Shown: one piece after another, positions 1-8,861 of the stretch
Layout of the letters: the number at the start of each line of letters is the position of its first letter
Position numbering within the stretch: position 1 is the first letter of the stretch
Translations under genes and position numbers: made by a program
The notes under the pieces: model-generated
The model's input: only the letters and a program-made list of their open reading frames with translations
Database searches by the model: none
Told to the model about the DNA's origin: nothing
DNA from: Bradyrhizobium lablabi
Lineage (GTDB): Bacteria; Pseudomonadota; Alphaproteobacteria; Rhizobiales; Xanthobacteraceae
Assembly (NCBI RefSeq): GCF_001440475.1
Contig: NZ_LLYB01000081.1
Coordinates: forward strand, 220,193-284,192
DNA length: 64,000 nucleotides
Direction: 5' to 3'

Positions 1-1720
1 CGGCACCACGAACGTGTCGATGAACTGCATCGACCGCCATCTAGCCAACCGTGCCGATCAGACCGCGATTATCTGGGAAGGGGACAACCCGGGTGACTCC
101 AAGCGCATCACCTACCGGGAGCTGCACGAGAACGTTTGCCGTCTCGCCAATGTGCTGAAGGGGCACGGCGTAACGAAGGGCGATACGGTCACGATCTATC
201 TGCCCATGATCCCGGAAGCTGCCTATGCCATGCTGGCCTGCGCCCGCATCGGAGCCGTCCATTCGATCGTGTTCGGAGGTTTTTCGCCGGACGCGCTCGC
301 CGGGCGGATCGAGGGATGTGGTTCGAAGGTCGTGATCACGGCGGACGAGGGGCTGCGCGGGGGGCGGAAGGTCCCATTGAAGGTCAATGCCGATGCGGCA
401 GTAAAGAAGGCACCGGGCATCGTGCAAACGATGATCGTCGTCAAGCGCACCGGTGGTGCGATCGATTGGGTCAATGGCCGCGACGTGTGGTACGAGGACG
501 AGGTGGCAAAGGCGTTAATTGAATGTACGCCGACCGAGATGAATGCAGAGGATCCGCTGTTCATCCTCTATACGTCGGGATCAACCGGAGCGCCGAAGGG
601 TGTCGTTCACACGACAGGCGGGTATCTCGTCTACGTTTCGATGACGCATCAATACGTGTTCGATTACCACGATGGCGACGTCTACTGGTGTACGGCCGAT
701 GTCGGCTGGGTCACTGGCCACAGCTACATCGTCTACGGGCCGCTGGCCAATGGCGCGACCACGCTGATGTTCGAGGGGATTCCAAATTACCCATCGATGT
801 CGCGGTTCTGGGAGGTGATCGACAAGTACAAGGTCAACATCTTTTATACTGCGCCAACCGCGATCCGTTCGCTGATGGCGGCGGGCGAGGAGCCGGTCAA
901 GCGGACCAGCCGCGCCTCGCTTCGCCTGCTCGGCTCCGTCGGCGAACCGATCAATCCGGAAGCGTGGGAGTGGTATCACCGCGTGGTCGGGGATCAGCGC
1001 TGCCCCATCGTCGACACCTGGTGGCAAACCGAAACCGGCGGCATCATGATTACGGCGCTTCCGGGCGCGACCGCGTTGAAGCCAGGTTCTGCCACGTTGC
1101 CGTTCTTCGGGGTCCGGCCGGAGGTCGTGGACGCCAGCGGCGCGGTGTTGGAAGGGGCCTGTGAAGGAAACCTCGTCATTGCCGATTCCTGGCCGGGCCA
1201 GATGCGAACCGTCTACGGCGATCATGAACGCTTCATGCAGACATATTTCTCGACCTTTCCGGGCAAGTATTTCACCGGAGATGGCTGCCGGCGCGACAGC
1301 GACGGGTATTACTGGATCACCGGCCGCGTCGATGATGTCATCAACGTCTCGGGCCACCGGATGGGAACAGCCGAGGTGGAGAGTGCGCTCGTAGCGCACA
1401 AGGATGTCTCCGAAGCCGCGGTCGTCGGCTTTCCACACGAGATCAAGGGACAGGGCATCTACGCCTACGTGACCCTGATGACGGGTAGGGAGCCTTCCGC
1501 GGAGTTGCGCAAAGAACTCGTCGCGTGGGTTCGCAAGGAAATCGGCCCGATCGCGGCTCCCGACGTCATCCAGTTCGCGCCGGGATTGCCCAAGACCCGC
1601 TCCGGAAAAATCATGCGTCGAATCCTGCGCAAGGTCGCGGAGAATGAATTTGGCGCGCTTGGCGACACGTCGACATTGGCCGATCCAGCGGTGGTGGATG
1701 ATTTGATCAAGAATCGGTAG
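1..1720 (+). CDS. acs: Acetyl-CoA synthetase (AMP-forming), 5' end cut off by window
   Basis: Converts acetate, ATP and CoA to acetyl-CoA, AMP and pyrophosphate in the cytoplasm. The reading frame is open from base 2 with no start codon needed, so the gene begins before the window; about 572 residues of a family usually near 650 are visible. Adenylate-forming signatures are present in order: the P-loop-like [11 protein letters not shown], the conserved WWQTETGG, the hinge region around [16 protein letters not shown], and the C-terminal [14 protein letters not shown], whose lysine before the IMRR is the catalytic, acetylation-controlled lysine of this family. It ends 26 nt before the adenylate kinase start, in the same direction, so the two are probably cotranscribed. 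Confidence 0.97.
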   Translation, partial: GTTNVSMNCIDRHLANRADQTAIIWEGDNPGDSKRITYRELHENVCRLANVLKGHGVTKGDTVTIYLPMIPEAAYAMLACARIGAVHSIVFGGFSPDALAGRIEGCGSKVVITADEGLRGGRKVPLKVNADAAVKKAPGIVQTMIVVKRTGGAIDWVNGRDVWYEDEVAKALIECTPTEMNAEDPLFILYTSGSTGAPKGVVHTTGGYLVYVSMTHQYVFDYHDGDVYWCTADVGWVTGHSYIVYGPLANGATTLMFEGIPNYPSMSRFWEVIDKYKVNIFYTAPTAIRSLMAAGEEPVKRTSRASLRLLGSVGEPINPEAWEWYHRVVGDQRCPIVDTWWQTETGGIMITALPGATALKPGSATLPFFGVRPEVVDASGAVLEGACEGNLVIADSWPGQMRTVYGDHERFMQTYFSTFPGKYFTGDGCRRDSDGYYWITGRVDDVINVSGHRMGTAEVESALVAHKDVSEAAVVGFPHEIKGQGIYAYVTLMTGREPSAELRKELVAWVRKEIGPIAAPDVIQFAPGLPKTRSGKIMRRILRKVAENEFGALGDTSTLADPAVVDDLIKNR

Positions 1721-1746
1721 AGCAGGTTGTGAAGGGGAGCATGGTG

Positions 1747-2334
1747 ATGAGACTGGTTCTGTTGGGGCCGCCGGGCGCGGGAAAAGGCACGCAGGCGACG
1801 AGAATGGCCAAACGATTTAGCATTCCGCAACTCTCGACCGGCGACATGCTGCGCGAAGCGGTGGCCTCAGGCTCGGCCCTCGGGGTGCGTGTCAAGGATA
1901 TCATGGAGCGTGGGGATCTCGTGCCTGACGATGTCGTCATTGCGGTCGTTGCCGATCGAATGGACCATTCGGAAGCCGCCAGCGGCTTTATCCTCGATGG
2001 GTTTCCCCGGACCGTGGCGCAAGCCGAGGCCCTCGATCGAGAACTGGCAGTCAGGGGAATCGGACTCGATGCAGTCCTTGAGCTGGAGGTCGATGAAGAT
2101 GTGCTTCTGGTCCGCATCAGAGGCCGTGCCGAGGAAGCGGGAAACAAGGGTCAGCCCGTGCGCCGTGACGATAACCCCGAAGTCTTCAAGACCCGGCTGA
2201 AAGCCTACCGCGCACAAACCTCCCCCGTCGCCGCGTACTACCGGTCGCAAGGTCTGCTCCATGTCGTCGACGGGCTGCAGCCGATTGACACCGTGACCGA
2301 TGAAGTCGCGGCGGTACTGTCAGCGTTCGCCTGA
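1747..2334 (+). CDS. adk: Adenylate kinase, short form
   Basis: Interconverts 2 ADP with ATP and AMP. The N-terminal P-loop GPPGAGKGTQ, the AMP-binding STGDMLR and the DGFPRT motif are all present. The protein is about 195 residues, short for the family: the segment after RIRGR goes almost directly to DDNPEVFKTRL, so the long LID insertion with its possible zinc site is missing. The start at 1747 is chosen over upstream in-frame GTG and ATG codons because an AAGGGGAG element at 1732-1739 sits at the right distance and the protein then begins MRLVLLGPPG, as in homologues. Downstream of acs it would remove the AMP produced by the synthetase. Confidence 0.95.
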   Translation: MRLVLLGPPGAGKGTQATRMAKRFSIPQLSTGDMLREAVASGSALGVRVKDIMERGDLVPDDVVIAVVADRMDHSEAASGFILDGFPRTVAQAEALDRELAVRGIGLDAVLELEVDEDVLLVRIRGRAEEAGNKGQPVRRDDNPEVFKTRLKAYRAQTSPVAAYYRSQGLLHVVDGLQPIDTVTDEVAAVLSAFA

Positions 2335-2570
2335 CATTGAGTAGGAGTGAATCGACCGTCACAGTAAGAAAAATCAATAGCTTAGAAAATATGCATACGT
2401 TCGGGACGCGCAGGAGGCAAATCGTAACTTGAACTGAATCCCAGCGATCAATTGTAGGCGGACGGCAGGTCTGCAGACGGTTGGATTTTTCGCTGTAAGC
2501 CATTAATCCGTAATGATCGGATTTTGGCTTGGTTGGAAAAATTCTCTTGAGAAATCAACGCTAGCAGCGT

Positions 2571-2617
2571 GTCTCTTAATCAGCGGGTCCCAGGTTCGAG
2601 CCCTGGTGCGCCCACCA
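2571..2617 (+). repeat. 3' half of tRNA-Lys(CTT), probable attachment site
   Basis: The stretch reads as a tRNA from the anticodon loop to CCA: loop 2573-2579 with anticodon CTT at 2575-2577, T stem 2590-2594 paired with 2602-2606, T loop 2595-2601, acceptor 3' strand 2607-2613, discriminator A at 2614 and CCA at 2615-2617. The 5' half is absent: bases before 2571 do not pair to form the anticodon stem, and there is no D arm. A tRNA homology block that starts at the anticodon loop and ends at CCA is the usual footprint of a tyrosine-recombinase attachment site, so this is read as an att copy, not a working tRNA. Confidence 0.82.
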
Positions 2618-3278
2618 AGCCTTTCAATAGCCTAGGGACCACGCGCGATAGCCATTCCGACAAATGGCCAAGTCGCCACGGCGCTCTCGCTCGGGAGAAT
2701 GGGGGGCGTCCCTTTCCAAGCAATCGGGAATTGCTTCCTCGGCGAGAACCCAGGCTGAACGCCAGAGCTCAGAACCGATCCGCCATAGAAGCGCGCCGCG
2801 TCAGCTAGACAACGCATGCGTTGGCGTGGCGCGTCACGATCCCGCCGCGTCGTCATGAATGGGGCCGTGCCGCATTTCAGTTCGTAAGACGGACGATTGT
2901 AGATTTTTGCCGACCGTGACGCCTCGGTAACACCAGGCGAAGGATGCAATCACAGGGAGAAAGTATAAAGTTCAAATCCTGGTTGTATCGAATCCTGGAA
3001 GCCCGTTGCCGATCCTGCGCGCGCATCGCCGCTGATGCCGACCGTGATAACTCTGCAGTTTCAATGGGTAGGCGGACGCGGCGATCGCCGCAACGTGGCT
3101 TGTGGCATTTGGGGGCGCATCGTTGTGACAAATTTGGTCCGTGTCAGGGCAGCAAATGTCGCTTGCGCCGCAATTGAAGCCTTCACTCAGGACTCGCAAT
3201 GCATCATTCATTTGCAGTCTCCGCGCCTGCTGCATTGTTACAATTCATAATCTCGCCAGATTGGAAGACCACTTGTGC

Positions 3279-3310
3279 GGCGACAAAAACCGGTTGTTTG
3301 GCGACAAAAA
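3279..3310 (+). repeat. Two 11 nt direct repeats upstream of sigma gene
   Basis: GGCGACAAAAA occurs at 3279-3289 and again at 3300-3310, exactly 21 nt apart, which is two turns of the helix. The pair lies 80-110 nt before the sigma-factor start. A binding site for a regulator or a promoter element is possible, but no protein can be assigned. Confidence 0.45.
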
Positions 3311-3388
3311 AGGCCAACTTGGTGAGGCCGCAGTCTCTGGCTGTTCAACTGTCGTTCGGTGGCTCGACTGTTTGTCAGGAGAGAGCTC

Positions 3389-4606
3389 ATGTGGTCGCGC
3401 AGCCTGTTGGTCCAGAATCTGTTGGTCCCGAAGAAGGCCAAGCGACATGACGAGGATGCGGACCGTGCCAATGCGGTCGCCGAACGACCGGCCTCTTCCG
3501 AGATGCAGATTGTGCCGCCGCTGAGCGGCAACTTTGAGCACGCGCTCGTCAATGCCGTCCTGTCCGGTGAGGTCGGAGCGGCGAGCAGATTTCTCGAACA
3601 CGTCTCGACGACGCTGTGGTCGATCGTCGTGAAGCTGGTAGGCGATGGAGCCGAGGCGGAAGCTGCATTCCTTCACATCGTCGCATCATTGAAGGCCGAC
3701 GATTATGCGCGGCTGCGGGGGTTCGACGGGCGTTCACGGATCACGACTTATTTGTCGCTTGTCGCTCGCGATGTTCTCGCCGACGAGTTGGCCGGGCAAT
3801 TCAGCAAAACGCCGCGCGAGGCGTGGGAGAGATTCTCGCGCTACTTCGGGGCTGACCTTCGTAGCCGAATCGCCAAGCAACTGCCGAGCAAACTCGGTAG
3901 AGCCGGTCGCGAGGACGCGTATCAGGAAGTATGCCTCAAGCTGATCGAGAATGATTTCCGTCGCATCCGCTCTTACGGAGGCCGCGGCAGCTTCACCGGC
4001 TATATTCTGACAGTGGTCGATCGTATCCTGATCGATCTCGTGCGGCGTGAAACGCCTCGACGGCGTATGCCCGCGGCGATTTCCCGTTCACCGCCGCTCG
4101 ACCAGGCGATTTATACGGCCGTGGTGTGGGAGGGGTGTCCGCTGGATACCGATCGGCTTGCCGCCGCGCTGCGCGGCAGGCTGGCGCAAGATCCGACGGC
4201 TGTTGACATCGCCGAGTCGGTGGCGCGCCTTGGCGGTATCGTGAGGCTGGAGCGCGCGTCGCCCGCGACCGAGGCCGTCTCGCTTGACGCATTGCTTGGC
4301 GAGGGCGGAAGTATTTCGATCGCGGATTCATCGCCAACTCCCGAGGACCGGCTGCTGCTCTTTGAGGAGGAAGAGCGTCGCGCTGCCCTCGTCGCCGCCA
4401 TCAATGCGGCAGCGGAAAAGCTTCCTTCCGATGAACGATTGTACCTTCAGATTGTATTTTCGGCCAATGAGCCGTTGCCAGCACGTGGCATTGCGCGGCT
4501 GATGGGTTGTCCGGTCGAGGACGTCTATCGTTTGAAGCAGCGCAGCCAGAAATGGTTAAAAGAAATTACGGTGCAATTGGAAAAGAATTCCGATATGTCC
4601 GTCTAA
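3389..4606 (+). CDS. Divergent sigma-70 family (ECF-like) sigma factor with duplicated region 2
   Basis: About 405 residues, roughly twice the length of a normal ECF sigma factor. Two segments each look like sigma region 2: residues about 50-135 (ending GRSRITTYLSLVARDVLADEL) and about 148-222 (GGRGSFTGYILTVVDRILID followed by LVRRETPRRR). A helix-turn-helix like region 4 lies near residues 335-395 (LPSDERLYLQIVF to RLKQRSQKWLKEI). Start ATG 3389 is preferred over GTG 3359 because AGGAG at 3377-3381 is well spaced. The following gene encodes a membrane protein with an anti-sigma-like N terminus, which supports the call. Only the second repeat looks like a usual promoter-binding region; the first may be degenerate. 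Target promoters are unknown. Confidence 0.72.
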   Translation: MWSRSLLVQNLLVPKKAKRHDEDADRANAVAERPASSEMQIVPPLSGNFEHALVNAVLSGEVGAASRFLEHVSTTLWSIVVKLVGDGAEAEAAFLHIVASLKADDYARLRGFDGRSRITTYLSLVARDVLADELAGQFSKTPREAWERFSRYFGADLRSRIAKQLPSKLGRAGREDAYQEVCLKLIENDFRRIRSYGGRGSFTGYILTVVDRILIDLVRRETPRRRMPAAISRSPPLDQAIYTAVVWEGCPLDTDRLAAALRGRLAQDPTAVDIAESVARLGGIVRLERASPATEAVSLDALLGEGGSISIADSSPTPEDRLLLFEEEERRAALVAAINAAAEKLPSDERLYLQIVFSANEPLPARGIARLMGCPVEDVYRLKQRSQKWLKEITVQLEKNSDMSV

Positions 4607-4630
4607 ACATGGGTATTGGAATTTTACCCG

Positions 4631-5410
4631 ATGATCGAACGCCCCAGTCACGAACCGGCGTCAGCGCACGCCGAGGACGACGGCCGCTCCGACCGGCTAC
4701 AGACGCTTGAGCTGCTTCGCGCGAAACTGTCGCGGACCATTTCCGAGGGGGTGGGGCAAGGCTCCGTTGCAGCAGGTCAATGGGGGGAGATCGACAACGC
4801 AGAGATCGCCGCGTTTCTCGACGGTTCCCTGCCGCGGGCAGAGTGGGATGCTGTCGCCACGAGACTTGTCAACGACCCGGCGGCCCGCGCGGAGTTGGCC
4901 GCGGCGGCGGACCTGCTGGACGAAATCCAGGCGCGGCCTGCGACAGTTCCTGCGGGCTTGATGGTGCAGGCGGCCGATGTTCTTGCTGCGCCGGAACAGA
5001 ACCGGCCGCAGGTTTCGGCCGTGTCGGTCGCTCCGGTCGCTTGGTACCGACGTTCGGTTGCGTGGTCCGGCGTCGCTCTCGCCGCTCTGGCTGTGATCGC
5101 GATCCCGGCTGTCATGAAGATGGTTGGAGACGGCGCACCGATCGCGGTCAGGCCGGACGACGCCGGCGATGCGATGGGCCGCGGAATCGTGGCGACTCCG
5201 TCCAGTCCGGCCAAGAAGAAAGATGCTCAGTCGTGCGTTGACGCGAACGAACAGGCCAGGAAGTCGACACCCGATAACACGGGAAGCGACCGCGGTACTG
5301 TAACCGAGCATCCTCGAGGCGAGGCGCCCACCAAAGACAATGATCCATGCGGGCCAAAGCCGGTGGGCGCCGACAAGCAAGAGCGCCCCGCTTCCGCAAG
5401 ACCGAACTGA
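4631..5410 (+). CDS. Probable membrane anti-sigma factor
   Basis: About 259 residues. Residues 53-100 form an acidic helical segment (DNAEIAAFLDGSLPRAEWDA) of the type found at the N terminus of anti-sigma factors, but without the HxxxCxxC zinc motif. A single hydrophobic segment at about 142-162 (SGVALAALAVIAIPAVM) would place the rest outside the cytoplasm; that part is low in hydrophobics, rich in K, D, P and N, and has two cysteines. The gene starts 24 nt after the sigma-factor stop. ATG 4631 is used; a TTG at 4616 is in frame. The anti-sigma role is inferred from position and topology, not from a sequence signature. Confidence 0.6.
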   Translation: MIERPSHEPASAHAEDDGRSDRLQTLELLRAKLSRTISEGVGQGSVAAGQWGEIDNAEIAAFLDGSLPRAEWDAVATRLVNDPAARAELAAAADLLDEIQARPATVPAGLMVQAADVLAAPEQNRPQVSAVSVAPVAWYRRSVAWSGVALAALAVIAIPAVMKMVGDGAPIAVRPDDAGDAMGRGIVATPSSPAKKKDAQSCVDANEQARKSTPDNTGSDRGTVTEHPRGEAPTKDNDPCGPKPVGADKQERPASARPN

Positions 5411-5588
5411 CCTGAACTCGACGCTTCAAGTCGTCCGGACCGCATCTCGGTTATGGCCGGTAGGTTGTGATCCGATCACAAGGACGAGAGGGAGACGTCG
5501 CAATCGTTGGCGACGGACCAAAAGTGAAAGTCTGTCCGTCTGCTCCAGTGTTGCGTCCAAACTCACACCTTGCAAAGGAGAAAAATTA

Positions 5589-5945
5589 ATGCGCCACACA
5601 ACGACGAAAGGTGCGATCAGCTCACGCTTGAGTATGCGCGGAGCGCTGCCGATGTTGCATGCGGCAGGTGCTGTTCTGCTCGTCATTGCCGTCGCCGGGC
5701 CTGCACGTGCGCAGAGCACCGGTATCGCTGCCTGCGACGACTTCTTGACAAAATACGATACCTGCGTGACGTCGAAACTTCCGGAGGCGCAACGTGCGAC
5801 CTACAAGGCGCAACTCGACCAGACGCGCAAGACGTGGCTCGACATGGCCAAGAACCCGTCAACGAAGCCAGCCATGGAACAGAGCTGCAAGCAGACGATG
5901 GACGCGATGAAGGCATCGCTGCAAACCTTCGGCTGCACGTTCTGA
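5589..5945 (+). CDS. Small exported protein with four cysteines, function unknown
   Basis: 118 residues starting at ATG 5589 behind an AAAGGAG ribosome site. A signal peptide with a hydrophobic core (AVLLVIAVAGPARA) is followed by a likely cut after ARA. The mature part is about 75 residues with four spaced cysteines (ACDDF, DTCVT, SCKQT, FGCTF) and lysine-rich helices, which suggests two disulfides in the periplasm. I do not recognise the family. It lies 178 nt after the anti-sigma-like gene in the same direction; coregulation is possible. Confidence 0.7.
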   Translation: MRHTTTKGAISSRLSMRGALPMLHAAGAVLLVIAVAGPARAQSTGIAACDDFLTKYDTCVTSKLPEAQRATYKAQLDQTRKTWLDMAKNPSTKPAMEQSCKQTMDAMKASLQTFGCTF

Positions 5946-6261
5946 TGTAGCTGCACAAGAAGGCGTGGGGCATCCGTTCGTCCCATCCTTCGATGGCCTG
6001 GAGGTCATCCCACTAGAGCACGATCCGAAAACACCCGCCCCGCACTTTGTTGCGGGGTGGGATATTGGTTTTCCCTTGCGAGAATTGCGGTTGCGCGGAG
6101 ATCACGCTCAGGCAGCAAGCCAAAGCGTGATGACAATCCTGAATCCGCCGCGCTATTGGTGCAAGATGAGACGAGTGCTTCCGACGAACGGTCTCGAAAG
6201 CAGGGGCGTGCGCAGGGAAATGTTACGACCGTGATGGTCGCGACTGCAGCGACTATCTCGC
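5946..6261. other. Intergenic region between convergent genes
   Basis: About 316 nt separate the small exported protein (+) from the caspase gene (-). It holds the hairpin at 6034-6061 and a short stretch near 6015-6030 that resembles one arm of the repeat at 8201-8268. No supported gene was seen. Confidence 0.5.
6034..6061. terminator. Hairpin between convergent genes
   Basis: Bases 6034-6044 pair with 6051-6061 over 11 bp, with one G-T pair and a 6 nt loop. It lies between converging genes and has no clear T run, so it is a terminator-like or mRNA-end hairpin that could serve both strands. Confidence 0.5.
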
Positions 6262-7884
6262 TTATCGCGATTTGATTTCCCGGCAGCGGGCCGCGCGCAG
6301 TCCTGTCAAGGCGTCGCGCTGCAGCAGTATCGGACAAGCATTGCCAAGGTAATAGCTCTCGCCGGCCTCGCGCGCGACCTGCGCTACTACTGCGGTGCCG
6401 AGTGTGTTCCAGCAAGCTTCCGTGAGCGCTCCCGCTGCCTTGGCCTCATTCCAATCGGGGGGGCGGCCGAGCGCGGCAATGACGGCGTCCGTCAGGTCCG
6501 GATCCGCACAGACCGCCGCATTCGCTTCGGCCGGCGCCTCGATCGCGATGGCGAAAAATGGCGTGGCGGCGGAGCGGTTGAGCTTGCGTCCGACGAGACG
6601 GGCGGCGTCACGCGCGAGGTCGACGCGCACCATACCAACGTTCTTGGGCGTTGTGCGCACGAAGCTCTCCAGTTGCCGGCGGCAATCGGCGGCGTAGGCC
6701 TGCTCAAGGCAGTCGCCGAACGCGGACAGGCCGATCGACGTGCGCAGGGCCAGGAATTTCGGGTTGTCGTTCAGGATCGGAAAGGTCGTGGCATAGTGCT
6801 CGAGCGCCGCAAGCCGATCGTCAAATGGATGCGGCGACGTTGCAAGCGGAGTTAATTCGCCGATCGCGGCTTGCTCGGCCAACGAAGCCCAATGGGCGTC
6901 GCGCGCCGTCGGCCTCACCTTTGTCAGGTGGCCGCGGAGCTCGCTCCAGCTCTTCGCGGCCGCCAGCGCGTCAAGCTCGGCGGTCTCAGGATCGGCCGGG
7001 GAAGCCGGCACTGCCTCGGTGGCGCGCTTGTCGACGTCGGAGAGCAGAGCCGTGGTCTGTGGTGGCGGTGGGTCGGCAGGTGTGAGGCGTCCGCTTGCGT
7101 TGAGCACGATTTCGCCAACAACCTGATCGTAGTAGGCCGGCGTTTGGTCGCGACCAACGCTCGCCGCCAGCTGCCGGACCTCGAGTTGCAGGCGCTTGGC
7201 AATCTGCACCAGCGTCAGGTCCTTCTCCGCCAGCCGGAGTATCAGGTTGCGCGTGAACACGGAGTTTGAGGCGCGCTCGGTGCTGGATAGCCGGTCAAGC
7301 GCGGTCTGCTTGGCGCCGGCGGAGAACATGATGAACACGCCTTCGGCGGGCGTCATCGCGGCGAGGCCGCCGCTGCCCTTGAGCCCGCGTCCGCCCGGCC
7401 GCTCGAACGGATTGTTACGGCAAGCGTCGAGCACGAGCACCACGGTGCGGGCGCCGCGCCCCTGCAGCCGGTCGATGATCCGGCCGGCTGGAATTGCGGA
7501 ATCGCGGATCAGCTCTTCCTGTCCCTCGCGGACCTCCGGGATGTCCGTCGGCAGCAGGTAGTTCTGGCCCTGGATCTCGAAGCCGTGTCCAGCGAAGAAG
7601 AACAGCGCGGTGTCGCCAGGCTCGATCGCCTTGTCGAAGGCGAGCATGGCCTCGCTCATGGCACGGCGCGACTGGTTCTCTACGGAAATCACCGAGAAGC
7701 CGAGCTTGCGCAGTGCGGTGCCGACCGCGCGCGCGTCGTTGACGGCGGTCTGCAGCCTTGGAATGTTCTCATAGGCGTTATTGCCGACCAGCAGGGCAAC
7801 GCGTTTCTCCGCGCGCGCGGTTGTGGCGAAACCTATCGCGACGCTCAGCGCGAGGATCGCAAGGCACAGGTGTGTTCTTGGCAT
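6262..7884 (-). CDS. Exported caspase-family (C14) peptidase
   Basis: About 540 residues with start ATG at 7884, giving a clean signal peptide (CLAILALSVAIGFATTARA); a longer upstream in-frame extension lacks features and is rejected. The caspase fold follows at about 27-250: the strand KRVALLVGNNAY, the catalytic histidine His100 in FFFAGHG, and the catalytic cysteine Cys155 in VLVLDACRNNPF. The remaining 270 residues contain no domain I recognise, carry several cysteines and may bind partners or peptidoglycan. It is expected to act in the periplasm as a cysteine peptidase, probably with basic-residue preference as in bacterial metacaspases. Its neighbours are membrane and exported proteins of unknown role. 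Confidence 0.9.
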   Translation of the reverse strand: MPRTHLCLAILALSVAIGFATTARAEKRVALLVGNNAYENIPRLQTAVNDARAVGTALRKLGFSVISVENQSRRAMSEAMLAFDKAIEPGDTALFFFAGHGFEIQGQNYLLPTDIPEVREGQEELIRDSAIPAGRIIDRLQGRGARTVVLVLDACRNNPFERPGGRGLKGSGGLAAMTPAEGVFIMFSAGAKQTALDRLSSTERASNSVFTRNLILRLAEKDLTLVQIAKRLQLEVRQLAASVGRDQTPAYYDQVVGEIVLNASGRLTPADPPPPQTTALLSDVDKRATEAVPASPADPETAELDALAAAKSWSELRGHLTKVRPTARDAHWASLAEQAAIGELTPLATSPHPFDDRLAALEHYATTFPILNDNPKFLALRTSIGLSAFGDCLEQAYAADCRRQLESFVRTTPKNVGMVRVDLARDAARLVGRKLNRSAATPFFAIAIEAPAEANAAVCADPDLTDAVIAALGRPPDWNEAKAAGALTEACWNTLGTAVVAQVAREAGESYYLGNACPILLQRDALTGLRAARCREIKSR

Positions 7885-8267
7885 GAATGTTCTCGTCGAT
7901 GCTGTGGCGGGCTCATGGAGCGGCGGTCTGGTCCGGTTGGCTAAACTGTTTGGTGGTTGAGCGCCATCATCCGTCAACTCATTGTTGGTGAGCTCTGTGG
8001 CCGGATGATGTGCATGCTCCGGGTCGGCATGCTGGCCGCGAACTTCATCATGGGCCCGTAACGGACGTTGAGCACAGCAAGTAATGAAAATGGTCCAGAT
8101 TGCTGATGGTCACGCTGATGACGAGCCGAGACGCCCCCACCGGCAGGCAAGGGGCGCGATGCGTTCAAGATGAATCGTCATCGCGCCCTAGCTTATTGTT
8201 GAGCATGATCTTTTCGGAAAATCGGTACCAATCGGGGTCCGACGGGCGTGATTTTCCGGATCATGCT
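7885..8267. other. Intergenic region upstream of caspase gene
   Basis: About 380 nt upstream of the caspase gene on its strand. It probably holds the caspase promoter, though no clear -35/-10 pair could be picked out, and its right part is the long palindromic repeat at 8201-8268. No supported gene was seen. Confidence 0.5.
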
Positions 8268-8268
8268 C
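8201..8268. repeat. Dispersed-type palindromic repeat
   Basis: Arms 8201-8223 and 8250-8268 are reverse complements except for an extra TTTT in the left arm. Both ends read GAGCATGATC towards the centre, and CGGAAAATC follows. The pattern resembles a repeat I associate with Bradyrhizobium and relatives. Its right end overlaps the stop codon of the minus-strand gene at 8268, so as RNA it would form that gene's 3' hairpin. Confidence 0.75.
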
Positions 8269-8702
8269 TAGGCGATACGATAGAGAAACGTAGCGACGAT
8301 CGTCCATAGGCCGAGAACGATCGCGGCATAACCGAGCACGGTTTGATAGGGGACAATGGCAGCGCGAATCTGCTCGCCGCGCTGTGCCGCTTCAACGCTG
8401 CGGTTGAGAATGTACTTCGTCAGCAAGGCATAGCCGAGCAGCAGGCCGAGCGAGGCAATCAGCAGGCCGGTCGCGAGGTAGGTCAACCACCAGACAGGCA
8501 CATAGCTGAACCAGTTCAGGTTGATGATCGCGCTGATGATGATCCAGGCGCCCCAGAGGCAGGTTATGAATCCGAACCATCCCTGGTAAGGTACCATCAT
8601 TTCGATATAGGCCTTCGCGTCCGGACGCCTCGCGACGATGCTCGAAGCAGCCGCAAGGGCGCCGAGCGCAAGCAAAACCAGCCCAGTAATCAGACCCGAC
8701 AT
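8268..8702 (-). CDS. Small four-helix inner membrane protein, function unknown
   Basis: 144 residues with start at 8702 (MSGLITGLVLLALGALAA) behind an AGAGGA ribosome site; an upstream in-frame extension is not needed. Four hydrophobic segments are visible at about 1-20, 45-62, 70-95 and 120-140, with a basic and polar loop before the last. The stop codon is part of the palindromic repeat. It has no catalytic motif and I do not recognise the family. It is codirectional with the caspase gene and with the exported protein upstream, but the gaps on both sides are over 150 nt, so it may be its own unit. Confidence 0.7.
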   Translation of the reverse strand: MSGLITGLVLLALGALAAASSIVARRPDAKAYIEMMVPYQGWFGFITCLWGAWIIISAIINLNWFSYVPVWWLTYLATGLLIASLGLLLGYALLTKYILNRSVEAAQRGEQIRAAIVPYQTVLGYAAIVLGLWTIVATFLYRIA

Positions 8703-8861
8703 TGGATTCCTCTCTTTCTTGACAAGATAGCGCACCAAATTGCGGTGATATTTCAAGACAGCCTGCGGCCGTCGCCACCACATCACGATAGAGAGACGGA
8801 CCGGCGTAGATTTTTCTCCGCGTCGGCTGCTGTAAATTTGTGCCCCAGGTAAAAGATTCAG

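Larger units (their letters stand above)
2335..3388. other. 1.05 kb non-coding stretch with tRNA remnant
   Basis: No convincing gene is seen. The left part (about 2340-2560) is visibly richer in A and T than the flanking genes. A tRNA-Lys 3' half lies at 2571-2617 and a pair of 11 nt direct repeats at 3279-3310. The short open frames here on either strand have no recognisable domain or ribosome binding site. The base composition and the tRNA fragment suggest an old insertion boundary. Confidence 0.6.

Noticed and set aside
581-1438. Long minus-strand open frame inside acs
   Set aside because: It lies wholly within a gene with clear family motifs; GC-rich codons give long antisense frames. 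It shows no domain.
2571-2617. Working tRNA-Lys gene
   Set aside because: No D arm, no 5' acceptor strand and no anticodon-stem partner upstream.
2632-2949. 105-codon minus-strand frame in the non-coding stretch
   Set aside because: No ribosome site, no recognisable domain, overlapping other spurious frames.
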